From: CBDFKJ01 sp965248805
GTDB taxonomy: Bacteria; Pseudomonadota; Alphaproteobacteria; UBA6615
Assembly (NCBI GenBank): GCA_965248805.1
Contig: CBDFKJ010000009.1
Span: 372,001 to 436,000 of the forward strand
DNA length: 64,000 bases
Direction of reading: 5' to 3'
Under the pieces are notes generated by a model, which did no database searches, was not told where the DNA came from, and saw only the letters and a program-made list of their open reading frames with translations. Made by a program: the position numbers and the translations under genes. Position 1 is the first letter of the stretch. Every line of letters begins with the position of its first letter. Below, piece after piece: positions 44,495 to 51,942 of this stretch.

Positions 44495-44722
44495 TCAGAG
44501 CTCTATCTCCCGATGCTCGTCAATCACCGGCGCCTTGCCGTCCCGCGCGGCCACCGCCTCGGGGATCACCCGATAGATCACGCCGTCGCGCTCAATTTCG
44601 AACACGCAATCCATTGCCTTGGCGGCGGCAGCGATCGCCTTTGCCTGAGCGCGGGTGATGTCGAGGCGCGCCGTCATCGCCGAAAATTCCATCGCTGCGA
44701 CGCGCGGGGCGTTCATGGCCAC
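44495..44722 (-). CDS. Small prophage protein, unknown function
   Basis: A 75-residue product in the prophage's minus-strand early region. The N-terminal ~20 residues are variable. ITRAQAKAIAAAAKAMDCVFEIERDGVIYRVIP follows, a helix–strand arrangement seen in many small phage proteins that follow zinc-finger ORFs. ATGs at 44722, 44716 and 44680 are all possible. No function can be proposed. Confidence 0.55.
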   Translation of the reverse strand: MAMNAPRVAAMEFSAMTARLDITRAQAKAIAAAAKAMDCVFEIERDGVIYRVIPEAVAARDGKAPVIDEHREIEL

Positions 44723-44916
44723 TCACACCCACCCCGGAAGGCTCGGGTGGCACTCCAGCCGTCGTGCACGACGCGGAAACGGCATTCCATTCGCGGATCA
44801 CTCTGTCGCCATCGCGCATGAGCGCATCAATGAACCTTCGCTTTGCTGAGTTGAACTGGTTGCGGCACCCGGCTGAGCAGAACCGCTTGGCATAGCAGCC
44901 CAGTGATGAAGTCGCG
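44720..44916 (-). pseudogene. Truncated Cys-rich (zinc-finger-like) phage protein
   Basis: The minus-strand frame contains GCYAKRFCSAGCRNQFNSAKRRFIDALMRDGD. This is the second half of a small phage zinc-finger protein; the first Cys pair expected upstream is missing, because foreign DNA (a transposase relic) begins at about 44,920. In its present frame the ORF runs past the likely natural end; a shift by one base would end it in a TGA overlapping the next ATG. Coordinates are approximate. Confidence 0.5.
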
Positions 44917-44922
44917 CTTTGA

Positions 44923-45164
44923 TCAATCGGTTTCGGGGGCGACGATGATGACGATAACGAGCATGGCTGGTTTGCCTTCGATGTTCGCCACGATGGCGAT
45001 CGCCAGGGCAGCATCGAACTGAATAACGAACAAAAGGGTGCTCTTTGCACTCGCAGCCTCCCTCGGCGTGCCTGATCCGAACAGCGCGCGCATCAGAATG
45101 CCGAGATTGAACCCGGCGACATGGATCAGGTAGCGTTTGTGGACGTTCTCGCGCGCCCGCAGCA
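44923..45164 (-). pseudogene. C-terminal relic of a DDE transposase (IS1182/IS4-like)
   Basis: The minus-strand frame reads RARENVHKRYLIHVAGFNLGILMRALFGSGTPREAA. This matches the conserved C-terminal RGRENVxKRYLIxVAGFNLGLLMR region of a transposase type unlike the other elements here. It ends in a hydrophobic stretch and stops at 44923. It is joined at ~45,164 directly to the cut end of an IS630 copy. The catalytic region is absent. Confidence 0.65.
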
Positions 45165-45324
45165 ATCGCGCGCAACGTCCAGTGGGTCGCCTCAAACGGC
45201 GGCGGTTGCTGCGTCAGGCGCACGATCTCGGTGACACGATCGAGCGGGACCGGCGCCGTGCCGGTCGCATACCACAGCAAAATACGGAATCCCAATTCGG
45301 ACTCTTTCGTTCCGATCCCTCCAC
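45165..45324 (-). mobile_element. IS630-family relic, copy 4 (160 bp of the left end)
   Basis: The left terminus (GTGGAGGGATCGG on the minus strand, next to TA at 45325–45326) and the first 160 bases of the short IS630 form are present, including the deletion join TATGCG/ACCGGC. The copy is cut off at …TTGCGCGCGAT, where the transposase relic begins. It inserted into the PIN-domain gene. Confidence 0.88.
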
Positions 45325-45540
45325 TAGCGTCTATTGTGGTCGCGACATGCAGTGCGTCCTTTGGCTGGACTCCGTGGTCCCAGACATATTCGCGGGCCAT
45401 CTCTGCTACGTGCCGAGTGATGTTACGCACTACGATGTAGTCATTCCTGAAGAACGCTTCTACCTTCGCACGCTTCGTTGTAGGAATTGGCAAGGCGCCC
45501 TTCAATGCCAGCACTTCAGCAATTGTCAGTGCCGATGTAA

Positions 45541-46489
45541 GAGCCGTTCCGGGAAGTAGAGATTCACGAGCAAGGGCTTGGCCGGGTCAAGCGTCGCAGC
45601 ATGATGCGGATCATGGCGAGGTGGATGAAAGCGACGACAGAACGGACGTGGCGTTCGAAGTCGCGCGCCAGCCGGCGGCAACGGACGATCCAGGCGAAGG
45701 TGCGCTCGACGATCCAGCGCTTCGGCAGCACCTCGAAGCGCGGCACGCTGTTGCGCTTGACGATCTCCAGCCGCCAGGCGCCGGTCTTCGCCACCACGGC
45801 AGCCATCTTTGGTCCCTGGTAGCCGCCGTCGGCGTAGATCACCTCGATGAACGGAAACAGCCGGCGTGTCCGGCGCAGCAGTGTGGCCGCGCCATCGCGG
45901 TCCTGCACGTTGCCGGGATGCACGACGAGGCCCAGCATCAGGCCGAGCGTATCGACCAGGATGTGCCGCTTGCGGCCGGTGAGCTTCTTGCCCGCGTCGA
46001 AGCCCTGCGGATCGATCGACGCCCCCCTTTTTGCGCCGCTTTGGCGCTCTGGCTGTCGATGATGGCCGCGCTCGGACTGGCTTCGCGGCCCGCGCGCTCG
46101 CGCACCGCCACGTAGAGCTCATGATGGATGCGAGCCAGGGTGCCGTCCCATTCCCACAGGTCGAAGTAGTCGTACACCGTGCTCTTCGGCGGCAGGTCCT
46201 TGGGCCGCGCGGTCCACTGGCAGCCGGTCGACAGCACGTAGAAGATGCCGTTCAGGACTTCGCGGACATCGACCGTCCGCTTACGCCCACCGTGCTTCGC
46301 CGGTGGGATCAGCGGCTCGATCAGCGCCCATTCGGCGTCGGTCAGATCACTCGGATAGCGCCGCCGGCCACGGTCGGCGGCCGCGCGGTGTTCAGGCTTC
46401 CACATCGGGCACCCCAAAGCAGTTGGACAGGTGACAGACAATAAAACACAACCGATTCCGACGACTCAAAAACTTTCCGGAACCGCTCC
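45541..46489 (-). mobile_element. IS5-family element (IS427-like group), 949 bp
   Basis: Imperfect terminal inverted repeats are visible: GAGCCGTTCCGGGAAGT at the left end and, read inward from the right, GGAGCGGTTCCGGAAAGT. They are flanked by a possible AA duplication (45539–45540, 46490–46491). Removing the element restores the PIN-domain reading frame. It carries a two-frame transposase gene on the minus strand. Confidence 0.88.
45564..46441 (-). CDS. IS5-family transposase with probable -1 frameshift
   Basis: Frame A (46441–45938) encodes RRRYPSDLTDAEWALIEPLIPPAKHGGRKR…GCQWTARPKDLPPKSTVYDYF, typical of the IS427-like group, and IIDSQSAKAAQKGG with the first catalytic Asp. A run of five A and six G in the coding strand (46022–46032) lies exactly there. 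Slipping back one base continues into frame B: IDPQGFDAGKKLTGRKRH…LGLVVHPGNVQDRDG, YADGGYQGPKM (second Asp), and WIVERTFAWIVRCRRLARDFER (Glu). Such poly-A/G slippage is the usual expression mode of these elements. All catalytic blocks are present, so the copy may be active. Confidence 0.87.
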
Positions 46490-46611
46490 AAGAATCAAAG
46501 TTTTGCCATCTTCGGCGGCTTGGAGCACCTCCACGCAGGCAGTTTCTTTGTCCCGCTCGGCTTGCAGCCAGCCGAGAAAACAATCGGAATCCCAATATCA
46601 CTTATCTATAC

Positions 46612-47361
46612 TCAAGAGGCTTTTCGCAAGATGCCGTGAACGTCGCGGAATGACGGTATATCTTCAGTCTCCGGGAATGCGCGTATCTCATCCACTTCAA
46701 TACTTACGGGTTTGCCGTCCTTTCGGTAGCGAATTGGGCCATAGACTTCGACACGAGACCCGAACGCGGCTATGGCCTCTGGAACCAAGTGATCGGGGAT
46801 ATAACATCGAGCCTGCATATCCCAAAGACGCACATAGACAATAAACTGAAGTCGCCCGCGCTCGGTAATAGTTTGCAGGTGTCCTTCAATAGACCCATAG
46901 TCCTTATGTTCACTAGCAAGAAGTCCAATGACATTTGCTGCAGCTTTGGCGGTAACATCAATTGGATTGCGACGAACCCAAACGCGAACGGTCGTATCGT
47001 CGCTATCGGTTCGACCAACCACGTTGCTCAGATCGCGCAAACTACGCAGCGCCTTCTCACTGAAATGGGCCGGCCGCGCTTCTCGCTCCTCGATTTGAGA
47101 AATACCATCCGCCACAGCGTCGGTTACTACGCTAATGATGGCAGGGTCATAGCCGGGCTGGGGGGAAACCTGCACTAAATTGCTTCCGTGCGTGACTGCT
47201 ACAGCCCACCGGACCGCGCTCGGCTTCCCTCCGACTTCGCGCGTCACCTCATCGAGAATGGCAAAGAAGGAGCGAACGCTGCGCAGAAATTTATCCGGTG
47301 TAATGGCATGACCGCCCACCTCCAAAGTGAGGTCGCTCTCTATGTCACTCTTGAGGGCCAT
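46612..47361 (-). CDS. Unknown 249-residue protein upstream of the PIN-domain gene
   Basis: No family is recognised with certainty. The N-terminus (MALKSDIESDLTLEVGGHAITPDKFLRSVRSFFAILDEVTREVGG) is followed by a beta-rich segment (VRWAVAVTHGSNLVQVSP) and helices. A C-terminal domain of alternating strands follows (GRLQFIVYVRLWDMQARCYI…RVEVYGPIRYRKDGKPVSIEVDEIRAFP), which looks like an OB- or RNA-binding-like beta barrel. There is no signal peptide. Its stop is ~10 bases before the PIN gene. Pairing with a PIN ribonuclease suggests an antitoxin or target-recognition role, but this is inference. Its A+T content is clearly higher than that of the host genes around it. Confidence 0.72.
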   Translation of the reverse strand: MALKSDIESDLTLEVGGHAITPDKFLRSVRSFFAILDEVTREVGGKPSAVRWAVAVTHGSNLVQVSPQPGYDPAIISVVTDAVADGISQIEEREARPAHFSEKALRSLRDLSNVVGRTDSDDTTVRVWVRRNPIDVTAKAAANVIGLLASEHKDYGSIEGHLQTITERGRLQFIVYVRLWDMQARCYIPDHLVPEAIAAFGSRVEVYGPIRYRKDGKPVSIEVDEIRAFPETEDIPSFRDVHGILRKAS

Positions 47362-47387
47362 CGTAAAATCCTTCTTCGGAAGGGATT

Positions 47388-47618
47388 CTATGCGCTGGAC
47401 GAGCCCCCGTACAGTAGCCCTTTCCCGCTGATGCCAGCGAGCAGGGCATCAGCGCGCTGATTGCCGCCTTTCGCTCCCAGCGCCGTGGCGGCCGGGTCTT
47501 TGCCATCGTCGTCAGGTTCTTCCTCTTCCTCGCCGGTCGTGAACCGCATGACCTTGACGGCGTTGCCGATCACGTCGGTCTGGACGCTTCTGGGCCCTGT
47601 GGCGCTTTCGGCATGCAT
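47388..47618 (-). CDS. Small acidic protein with a GG-x-x-RA motif
   Basis: The 76-residue product contains GNAVKVMRFTTGEEEEEPDDDGKDPAATALGAKGGNQRADAL. This is the core of a widespread family of small proteins that continue …LTPEQRSEIARKAAxARW after the GGKARA motif. Here the C-terminal helix is replaced by an unrelated short tail (LAGISGKGLLYGGSSSA), so the gene may be frameshifted near base 47,430. It lies 26 bases before the 249-residue gene and may be the first gene of a three-gene unit with the PIN protein. Confidence 0.55.
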   Translation of the reverse strand: MHAESATGPRSVQTDVIGNAVKVMRFTTGEEEEEPDDDGKDPAATALGAKGGNQRADALLAGISGKGLLYGGSSSA

Positions 47619-47697
47619 AGGTCATCGCGGCGACCCGTGATAGGCTGATTTCAAACTGATGCACTACCATCGAGCTTTTTCGCTTGCGGGAAACACG

Positions 47698-47721
47698 GGA
47701 AACAGATATAGGGCTGTTTCC
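47698..47721. promoter_or_regulatory. Operator-like inverted repeat between divergent prophage blocks
   Basis: GGAAACAG and CTGTTTCC form a perfect 8-bp inverted repeat around an 8-base spacer. A second partial copy (GGGAAACAC) lies directly to the left. It sits between the minus-strand early genes and the plus-strand block, where a repressor operator would be expected. Confidence 0.5.
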
Positions 47722-47771
47722 AATCTGGTTGGGCGTTGTGTGTTCACGCCCATACCTTCCCGCCCGGCCCC

Positions 47772-47792
47772 CCCGCCGCGGCGGGTTTTTTT
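47772..47792 (+). terminator. Rho-independent terminator
   Basis: CCCGCC-GC-GGCGGG followed by seven T is a classic intrinsic terminator reading rightward. It would end transcripts coming from the left before the HNH/structural block. Confidence 0.82.
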
Positions 47793-47816
47793 GTTCCCAA
47801 CCATGGGAGACGCGAC

Positions 47817-47980
47817 GTGAGCCGAGCCAAAGCCGTCAAGGTTTTGGCTGGGTTCACCGCCGGCGTGATCTGTTGCCAGACGGCGAACGCAGCCATCGAA
47901 GCTAGTGCGGGCGGACAGACCGCGATCGGGGTCCACCTGGTCGAGCCGGGGCAGGTCCGGCAGCCCGCTCCATCAAAGCG
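47817..47980 (+). CDS. Possible small phage protein (only the N-terminal part convincing)
   Basis: A GTG with GGGAG ~6 bases upstream opens a frame beginning VSRAKAVKVLAGFTAGVICCQTANAAIEA, which looks like a short signal or membrane segment. The frame stays open to 48314, but from about 47,980 on it runs antisense through the better-supported DUF488-like gene. The real gene probably ended near there or is truncated. Low confidence; the end given is approximate. Confidence 0.3.
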
Positions 47981-48266
47981 ATCCGTGCTCGCCGATCACG
48001 ACGCCGAGCTCGGCGGCGAACCACTCGGTCACCATCGTGCGATGGCACCAATTCGAGGGCTCGTCCCACACGGTCTGGGCGTCGAGCGGGCCGAGGATGT
48101 CGCGGAAGTAGATTTCGCGATACCGGTCCTCGGGCATGCGCATCATGTCGCGACGTGGCGCCAGGGCCGAATACCGCCGGTAGCCGGCGGGTGTTCCACG
48201 CGGCTCCCAGCGTGCGATCGAGATCCGGCCGGGGCCGTTGTAGGTCTTGAAGCTGGCGGTCTTCAT
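47973..48266 (-). CDS. DUF488-like protein, shortened
   Basis: The 97-residue product starts MKTASFKTYNGPGRISIARWEPRGTPAGYRRYSALAP with GGGAG upstream. It ends …NWCHRTMVTEWFAAELGVVIGE, the Cys/His-containing end of DUF488 proteins. Between VWDE and NWCHR about 20 residues present in homologues are missing, though the frame is kept. Family function is unknown. It is the only minus-strand gene in this part of the prophage apart from the ankyrin gene. Confidence 0.65.
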   Translation of the reverse strand: MKTASFKTYNGPGRISIARWEPRGTPAGYRRYSALAPRRDMMRMPEDRYREIYFRDILGPLDAQTVWDEPSNWCHRTMVTEWFAAELGVVIGEHGSL

Positions 48267-48379
48267 CAGGCTGCTCCCATGTGCACGATTGCGCCGAAGG
48301 GCGGCTCGCCGTAGCGCCCTACCAGTTCCGGCGGCGACGACGCGACCCACAGGGTCGGACCACTTAAGCTGTTTTTTAC

Positions 48380-48706
48380 ATGAAGCGGGACACGAGGGAG
48401 TCGGCGGCGGCCCGTGGCTACGGCAGGCGTTGGCGCAAGGCGCGCGAGACGTTTCTCGCCCGCCATCCGCTGTGCGGGATGTGCCGGGCCGAAGGCCGCG
48501 TCATCGCGGCGACGCTGGTCGACCACATCGTGCCGCATCGAGGCGACAAGACGCTGTTCTGGGACCGCCGCAACTGGCAGCCGCTGTGCGACAGCCATCA
48601 TGGATCGGCCAAGCAGTGCCACGAGGCGCGCGGCTTCAGCAGTGCCGTAGGGCCGAACGGCTGGCCCCTGGACCCGCTCCACCCCGCCAACAGAGGGGCG
48701 GCTTGA
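48380..48706 (+). CDS. HNH endonuclease
   Basis: The 108-residue protein has the phage-type HNH fold: RRWRKARETFLARHPLCGMCRAEGR (zinc Cys pair), VDHIVPHRGDKTLFWDRRNWQPLCDSHHGSAKQ with the catalytic His and second ligand set. Such small HNH proteins usually sit beside the terminase genes of HK97-like phages and assist DNA packaging. Here the terminase genes are 10 kb away, which fits a deletion or rearrangement of the prophage. Confidence 0.9.
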   Translation: MKRDTRESAAARGYGRRWRKARETFLARHPLCGMCRAEGRVIAATLVDHIVPHRGDKTLFWDRRNWQPLCDSHHGSAKQCHEARGFSSAVGPNGWPLDPLHPANRGAA

Positions 48707-48780
48707 GTCAGTCGACGCGTGTGAACGGCTCGATCGAGCTCACATCGGTGGCACGGGACGAGAGTTCTGAACCATGGAAC

Positions 48781-49554
48781 CTAGAACCGCGCGTCGTTCA
48801 GGCGCCAATAAACGTCGGTACCCTTCAATTTATTGTTGTCCTTGGCAAAATCCCACGGCGTCGATCCACCAAGATCTTTGGCTTTGGCGTCGGCCCCGGC
48901 ATCCAGCAGCGCGGTGCTGACCGCCGCACTCCCGGCTCCTGCTGCCCAGTGCAGAGGGGTGAGGCCGTAAGCGTCGCTCGCGTTCACGTCGGCCCCGGCG
49001 TCTAGAAATATTGTGATGACCGCCGGCTCCTCGCTGTACCGGGCTGCCTCATGCAGAGGTGTGTCGCCCAATCCGTTCCTCGCGTTCACGTCGGCCCCGG
49101 CATCCAGCAGCGCAGCTGCGATGGCAGGATTCTTGTCGGCCCTAGCTGCGATATGCAGAGCAGTTTGGCCTTTTTTGTTCCTTGCATTCACGTCGGCCCC
49201 GGCGTCCAGCAACACTGTGATGACCGCCAGGCCCTTTGTGGACTGAGCCGCAATATGCAGGGGGGTGTAGCCGTCAGCACCCGACGCGTTCACGTCGGCC
49301 CCGGCGTCCAGCAGCTCTTTGACGGCCGCCGCATTCGCTAAGATTACTGCCAAATGCAGAGAGGTGCGGCGGGCTTCGTCCCTAGCCATCGGTTTGGCGC
49401 CTGCAGCCAGGCACTTGGCCACCTCATTGGCTGTCGCAGCCTCAAAGTACTCCCTTGTGTTCCGGTCGTTACAGTTCGCGGCTACCGCTGAGGGGACCGC
49501 TGTGAAGATGGAGCCCACAACCGCAACCGCAATCGTGGAGACGTGATACCGCAT
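48781..49554 (-). CDS. Exported ankyrin-repeat protein
   Basis: The product (257 residues from the ATG at 49554) has a signal peptide (MRYHVSTIAVAVVGSIFTAVPSAVAA). About six ankyrin repeats follow, with the consensus …TPLHxAA…LLDAGADVNARN (for example DGYTPLHIAAQ, KGQTALHIAARADKN, LGDTPLHEAARYSEE, YGLTPLHWAAGAGS). The repeats are close to identical in parts (LLDAGADVNA five times), so their number may vary between strains. It lies among phage genes and is probably cargo; a role in protein binding outside the cytoplasm is inferred. Confidence 0.87.
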   Translation of the reverse strand: MRYHVSTIAVAVVGSIFTAVPSAVAANCNDRNTREYFEAATANEVAKCLAAGAKPMARDEARRTSLHLAVILANAAAVKELLDAGADVNASGADGYTPLHIAAQSTKGLAVITVLLDAGADVNARNKKGQTALHIAARADKNPAIAAALLDAGADVNARNGLGDTPLHEAARYSEEPAVITIFLDAGADVNASDAYGLTPLHWAAGAGSAAVSTALLDAGADAKAKDLGGSTPWDFAKDNNKLKGTDVYWRLNDARF

Positions 49555-49691
49555 GGTTCCTGTCCTCAACGCTCAGCGCCTGACCGCGCATCATGCACCG
49601 AACCGCGTGCAGGGGATAGGGGGAGTCCAAACTAGGGCCGGCCGGCGCGTAGACCGGCGGGGGAGGTTTCTCGTCTCGCGAACGAAATTAA

Positions 49692-50594
49692 CTAGTGGAT
49701 TGATTCCAACGTTTGGAACCCTCGGTTTCGGGCTGCGATGATGTCGTCGGGGTCGGCTTTCGATATGAATGGCTGTGGGTTGGCCGCATTGTATTCGCGG
49801 ACGAAGCGGTTGATTGCGGCCTGGAGATCGACGACGGAATGGAAGACGCCGTGCTTGAGCCGCCGCCGGGTGAGTTTTGCGAAGAAGCCCTCGACGGCAT
49901 TGAGCCACGAGCAGGAGGTCGGTGTGAAGTGGAAAGTCCAGCGCGGATGGCGGGCGAGCCAGGCGCGGACCTTGTCCTTGTTGTGCGCCGCGTAGTTGTC
50001 GACGATCGCGTGGATGGCCTTGTCCGCCGGCACCGTGCGCTCGATGCGGTTGAGGAAGCGGATGAACTCCTGATGGCGGTGGCGCTGCATGTTCTGGCCG
50101 ATCACCGTTCCGTCCAGAACGTTGAGCGCCGCAAACAGCGTGGTCGTGCCGTGCCGTTTGTAGTCATGGTGCCGGCGCGTCCCTTCTTCATCGGCAGACC
50201 GGCGGTCGAGCGCCTGGATCTGTGACTTCTCATCGATCGACAACACCACCGCATGGGCCGGCGGGTCGACATACAGGCCGACGATATCGGTGAGTTTCTC
50301 GGCGAAGGCAGGGTCGGTCGACAGCTTGAAGTTGCGCCAGCGGTGCGGGCTGAGACCGTGAGCCTTCCAGATCGCCTGCACCGTCGAGGCGGCAATACCG
50401 GCCGCCCTGGCCATCGCGCGCAACGTCCAGTGGGTCGCCTCAAACGGCGGCGGTTGCTGCGTCAGGCGCACGATCTCGGCGACACGATCGAGCGGGACCG
50501 GCGCCTTGCCGGTCGCATACCACAGCAAAATACGGAATCCCAATTCGGACTCTTTCGTTCCGATCCCTCCACTAGGGGGGGTGCGTTCACTCAT
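49692..50594 (-). CDS. IS630 transposase remnant, single open frame
   Basis: Loss of 7 bases at ~50,165 joins the two transposase frames, giving one 300-codon frame. Its sequence is GKAPVPLDRVAEIVRLT…SIDEKSQIQALD, then an out-of-frame-derived stretch (RRSADEEGTRRHHD), then YKRHGTTTLFAALNVL, VDNYAAHNK and WLNAVEGFFA. All three acidic residues of the DDE domain are in one protein, but the N-terminal DNA-binding region is deleted and the linker residues are abnormal. The nominal start lies outside the element, so activity is doubtful. Confidence 0.7.
   Translation of the reverse strand: MSERTPPSGGIGTKESELGFRILLWYATGKAPVPLDRVAEIVRLTQQPPPFEATHWTLRAMARAAGIAASTVQAIWKAHGLSPHRWRNFKLSTDPAFAEKLTDIVGLYVDPPAHAVVLSIDEKSQIQALDRRSADEEGTRRHHDYKRHGTTTLFAALNVLDGTVIGQNMQRHRHQEFIRFLNRIERTVPADKAIHAIVDNYAAHNKDKVRAWLARHPRWTFHFTPTSCSWLNAVEGFFAKLTRRRLKHGVFHSVVDLQAAINRFVREYNAANPQPFISKADPDDIIAARNRGFQTLESIH
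49695..50572 (-). mobile_element. IS630-family element, copy 3 (short form, 878 bp)
   Basis: Flanked by TA (49693–49694, 50573–50574). It has the same internal deletion and left end (GTGGAGGGATCGG) as copies 1 and 4. It is 7 bp shorter than copy 1 because a tandem CCATGACCCATGAC has become a single CCATGAC. It lies 20 bases upstream of the chimeric methyltransferase/connector ORF and has displaced that gene's promoter region. Confidence 0.93.
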
Positions 50595-51495
50595 GTTCGT
50601 CGGTTCGGTGCCGCGCCCGGTGGTCGATCAGATCCTGCGCGCGGTCGATTTTGGGGCCTGGGGCAGCGTCCATGTGTGCTGCTCGGGATCGTTCCGCGTG
50701 GACCGCGCGATCAAGGCCGGTTATCCGGCGTGCCGGGTGATCTCGAACGACGTGTCGCTGTTCTCGGTGGCGCTGGGACGCCTGCTGACAGGCCAATCCG
50801 TCGACGTCTGCTTCACCGGCCGCTTGGCGTTCATCGAGGGCGAAATCGGCACGGAACCGCTCGATCGCACGGCGGCGGTGATGGTCGCCGTGGACATGGC
50901 GCGGTACCGCGGCAAGAACGAGTGGGCGCAAACGCACTTCGCACACTACGAGACGGCGTTCGCGGACTTCCTCGGGCGCGCACTAGAGCGGCTGGACACG
51001 ATGCTCGCCGGTCCGCGGCCTGACGGGTTCGTCGCCGGCGACTTCCGGCAAATGCCGGCGCTGGCGGGACGCTCTCTCATCACACAGACCTGGGACATGG
51101 ATCTCGACCGCTTCCCGGCCTGGGCGATCGAGGTGCCACGTCCGAGGCTTCTGTCAGTTGAAAGCATCAAGCACGTCGACACCGACGGCGTTCTACGGAC
51201 ACTCGATGCCAGCGGGTACCGCGTCGACGCCAAACGGGAGCCGGGGAGGATCACGCCGGCCTATGGCGAGGTCTGGCCGGCCACACGCGCTGTGATGAAT
51301 GCGGTCACGGTGCGGTTCAAGGCCGGCTACGGCGATGAGGCGGAGACGGTGCCCGCGGACATCCGCCAGGCGCTGTTGCTCATCGTCGGCCGTCACTATG
51401 CACACCGTGAGGATGTCCGCGACGGCATGCCGGCGTCGGAGCTGCCGCTAGGTGCGCAGCACCTGCTCAGACCCTACATGATCCCTCGGGTCTGA
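50593..51495 (+). CDS. Chimeric ORF: N-half of antirestriction-type methyltransferase + head–tail connector
   Basis: Residues 1–158 (MFVGSVPRPVVDQILRAV…VHVCCSGSFRVDRAI…) are the N-terminal half of a phage protein family annotated as putative antirestriction adenine methyltransferase; CCSGSF looks like the SAM-binding loop. From residue 159 the sequence changes to a phiE125-gp8/HK97-gp6-like connector (LITQTWDMDLDRFPAWAIEVPRPRLLSVESIKHVD…PAYGEVWPATRAVMNAVTVRFKAGYG…LLLIVGRHYAHRE). The first ~50 connector residues are missing. The join is at CTGGCG, base 51066. Neither half is complete, so normal function is unlikely. Confidence 0.85.
   Translation: MFVGSVPRPVVDQILRAVDFGAWGSVHVCCSGSFRVDRAIKAGYPACRVISNDVSLFSVALGRLLTGQSVDVCFTGRLAFIEGEIGTEPLDRTAAVMVAVDMARYRGKNEWAQTHFAHYETAFADFLGRALERLDTMLAGPRPDGFVAGDFRQMPALAGRSLITQTWDMDLDRFPAWAIEVPRPRLLSVESIKHVDTDGVLRTLDASGYRVDAKREPGRITPAYGEVWPATRAVMNAVTVRFKAGYGDEAETVPADIRQALLLIVGRHYAHREDVRDGMPASELPLGAQHLLRPYMIPRV
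50695..51066 (+). repeat. 372-bp diverged direct repeat, left copy
   Basis: This segment is collinear, without gaps, with 56584–56955, at roughly 90% identity by eye. The first ~80 bases are identical and later changes are scattered and often synonymous. Homology stops abruptly at both ends. Confidence 0.9.
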
Positions 51496-51510
51496 GGCTA
51501 CTTGCCGGCA

Positions 51511-51939
51511 TCAGGCGGCCCTGTCGCCGACTACCAAACCGCGGCCGACCGTGCGCAACGCGGCTTCCACACTGCCGATGTGGGACCGATGGTCTGGATC
51601 GCACAGCTTGCGCACGACGCTTTCAGTTAGCCCCAAGCGATCGGCGAGGGCGACCTTCGTGATGCCTTGAAGTCTCATTGCCGTGTAAAGCGCCAACTTG
51701 GCGGCAACGATAGTTGGAACAGCAACAACCTCTTGACCCGGGATCACCGCACTCGGGATCGGAATATCCCAGCGTTCGCGCACATACCCGGCCAGAGCCA
51801 CGGCCAATGCGTCCTCGGCCATCGCTAAGGCTTCGGATCGATCACCGCCGCACGTCAAAGCACCGGGGACATCCGGGAACGAGACGAAATAGCCTCCTTC
51901 TTCCTCCGGTGCCAGAACGCATGGATACACATAGTGCAT
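51511..51939 (-). CDS. hicB: HicB-family antitoxin
   Basis: The 142-residue product has the HicB partial RNase-H fold (MHYVYPCVLAPEEEGGYFVSFPDVPGALTCGGDRSEALAMAEDAL) and a C-terminal helix-turn-helix (ITKVALADRLGLTESVVRKLCDPDH). It should neutralise HicA and autoregulate the operon. It starts 3 bases after the hicA stop. The pair lies antisense within the phage structural block. Confidence 0.93.
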   Translation of the reverse strand: MHYVYPCVLAPEEEGGYFVSFPDVPGALTCGGDRSEALAMAEDALAVALAGYVRERWDIPIPSAVIPGQEVVAVPTIVAAKLALYTAMRLQGITKVALADRLGLTESVVRKLCDPDHRSHIGSVEAALRTVGRGLVVGDRAA

Positions 51940-51942
51940 TGC

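Larger units (their letters stand above)
45325..46604 (-). pseudogene. PIN-domain (VapC-like) ribonuclease gene, broken by two insertions
   Basis: On the minus strand the 5' part (about 46,600–46,490) reads YWDSDCFLGWLQAERDKETACVEVL…GKTLI, with the first PIN acidic residue. Across an IS5-family element the frame resumes at 45,540 with LTSALTIAEVLALKGALPIP…YIVVRNITRHVAEMAREYVWDHGVQPKDALHVATTIDA, the central and C-terminal acidic regions. It is then cut by IS630 copy 4. Joining across one AA gives GKTLILTSALTIAEVL in one frame. The start also looks damaged (GTGATA followed by a one-base frame loss). It follows the 249-residue gene at once, so the pair was probably an operon. Confidence 0.82.

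Noticed and set aside
48952..49330. Regular ~100-base repeats (GTCGGCCCCGGC…)
   Set aside because: They are the coding repeats of the ankyrin protein, not a CRISPR or a satellite.
50506..50592. N-terminal extension of the chimeric methyltransferase/connector ORF
   Set aside because: These codons are the end of IS630 copy 3 read in frame; family homology begins at the ATG at 50593.
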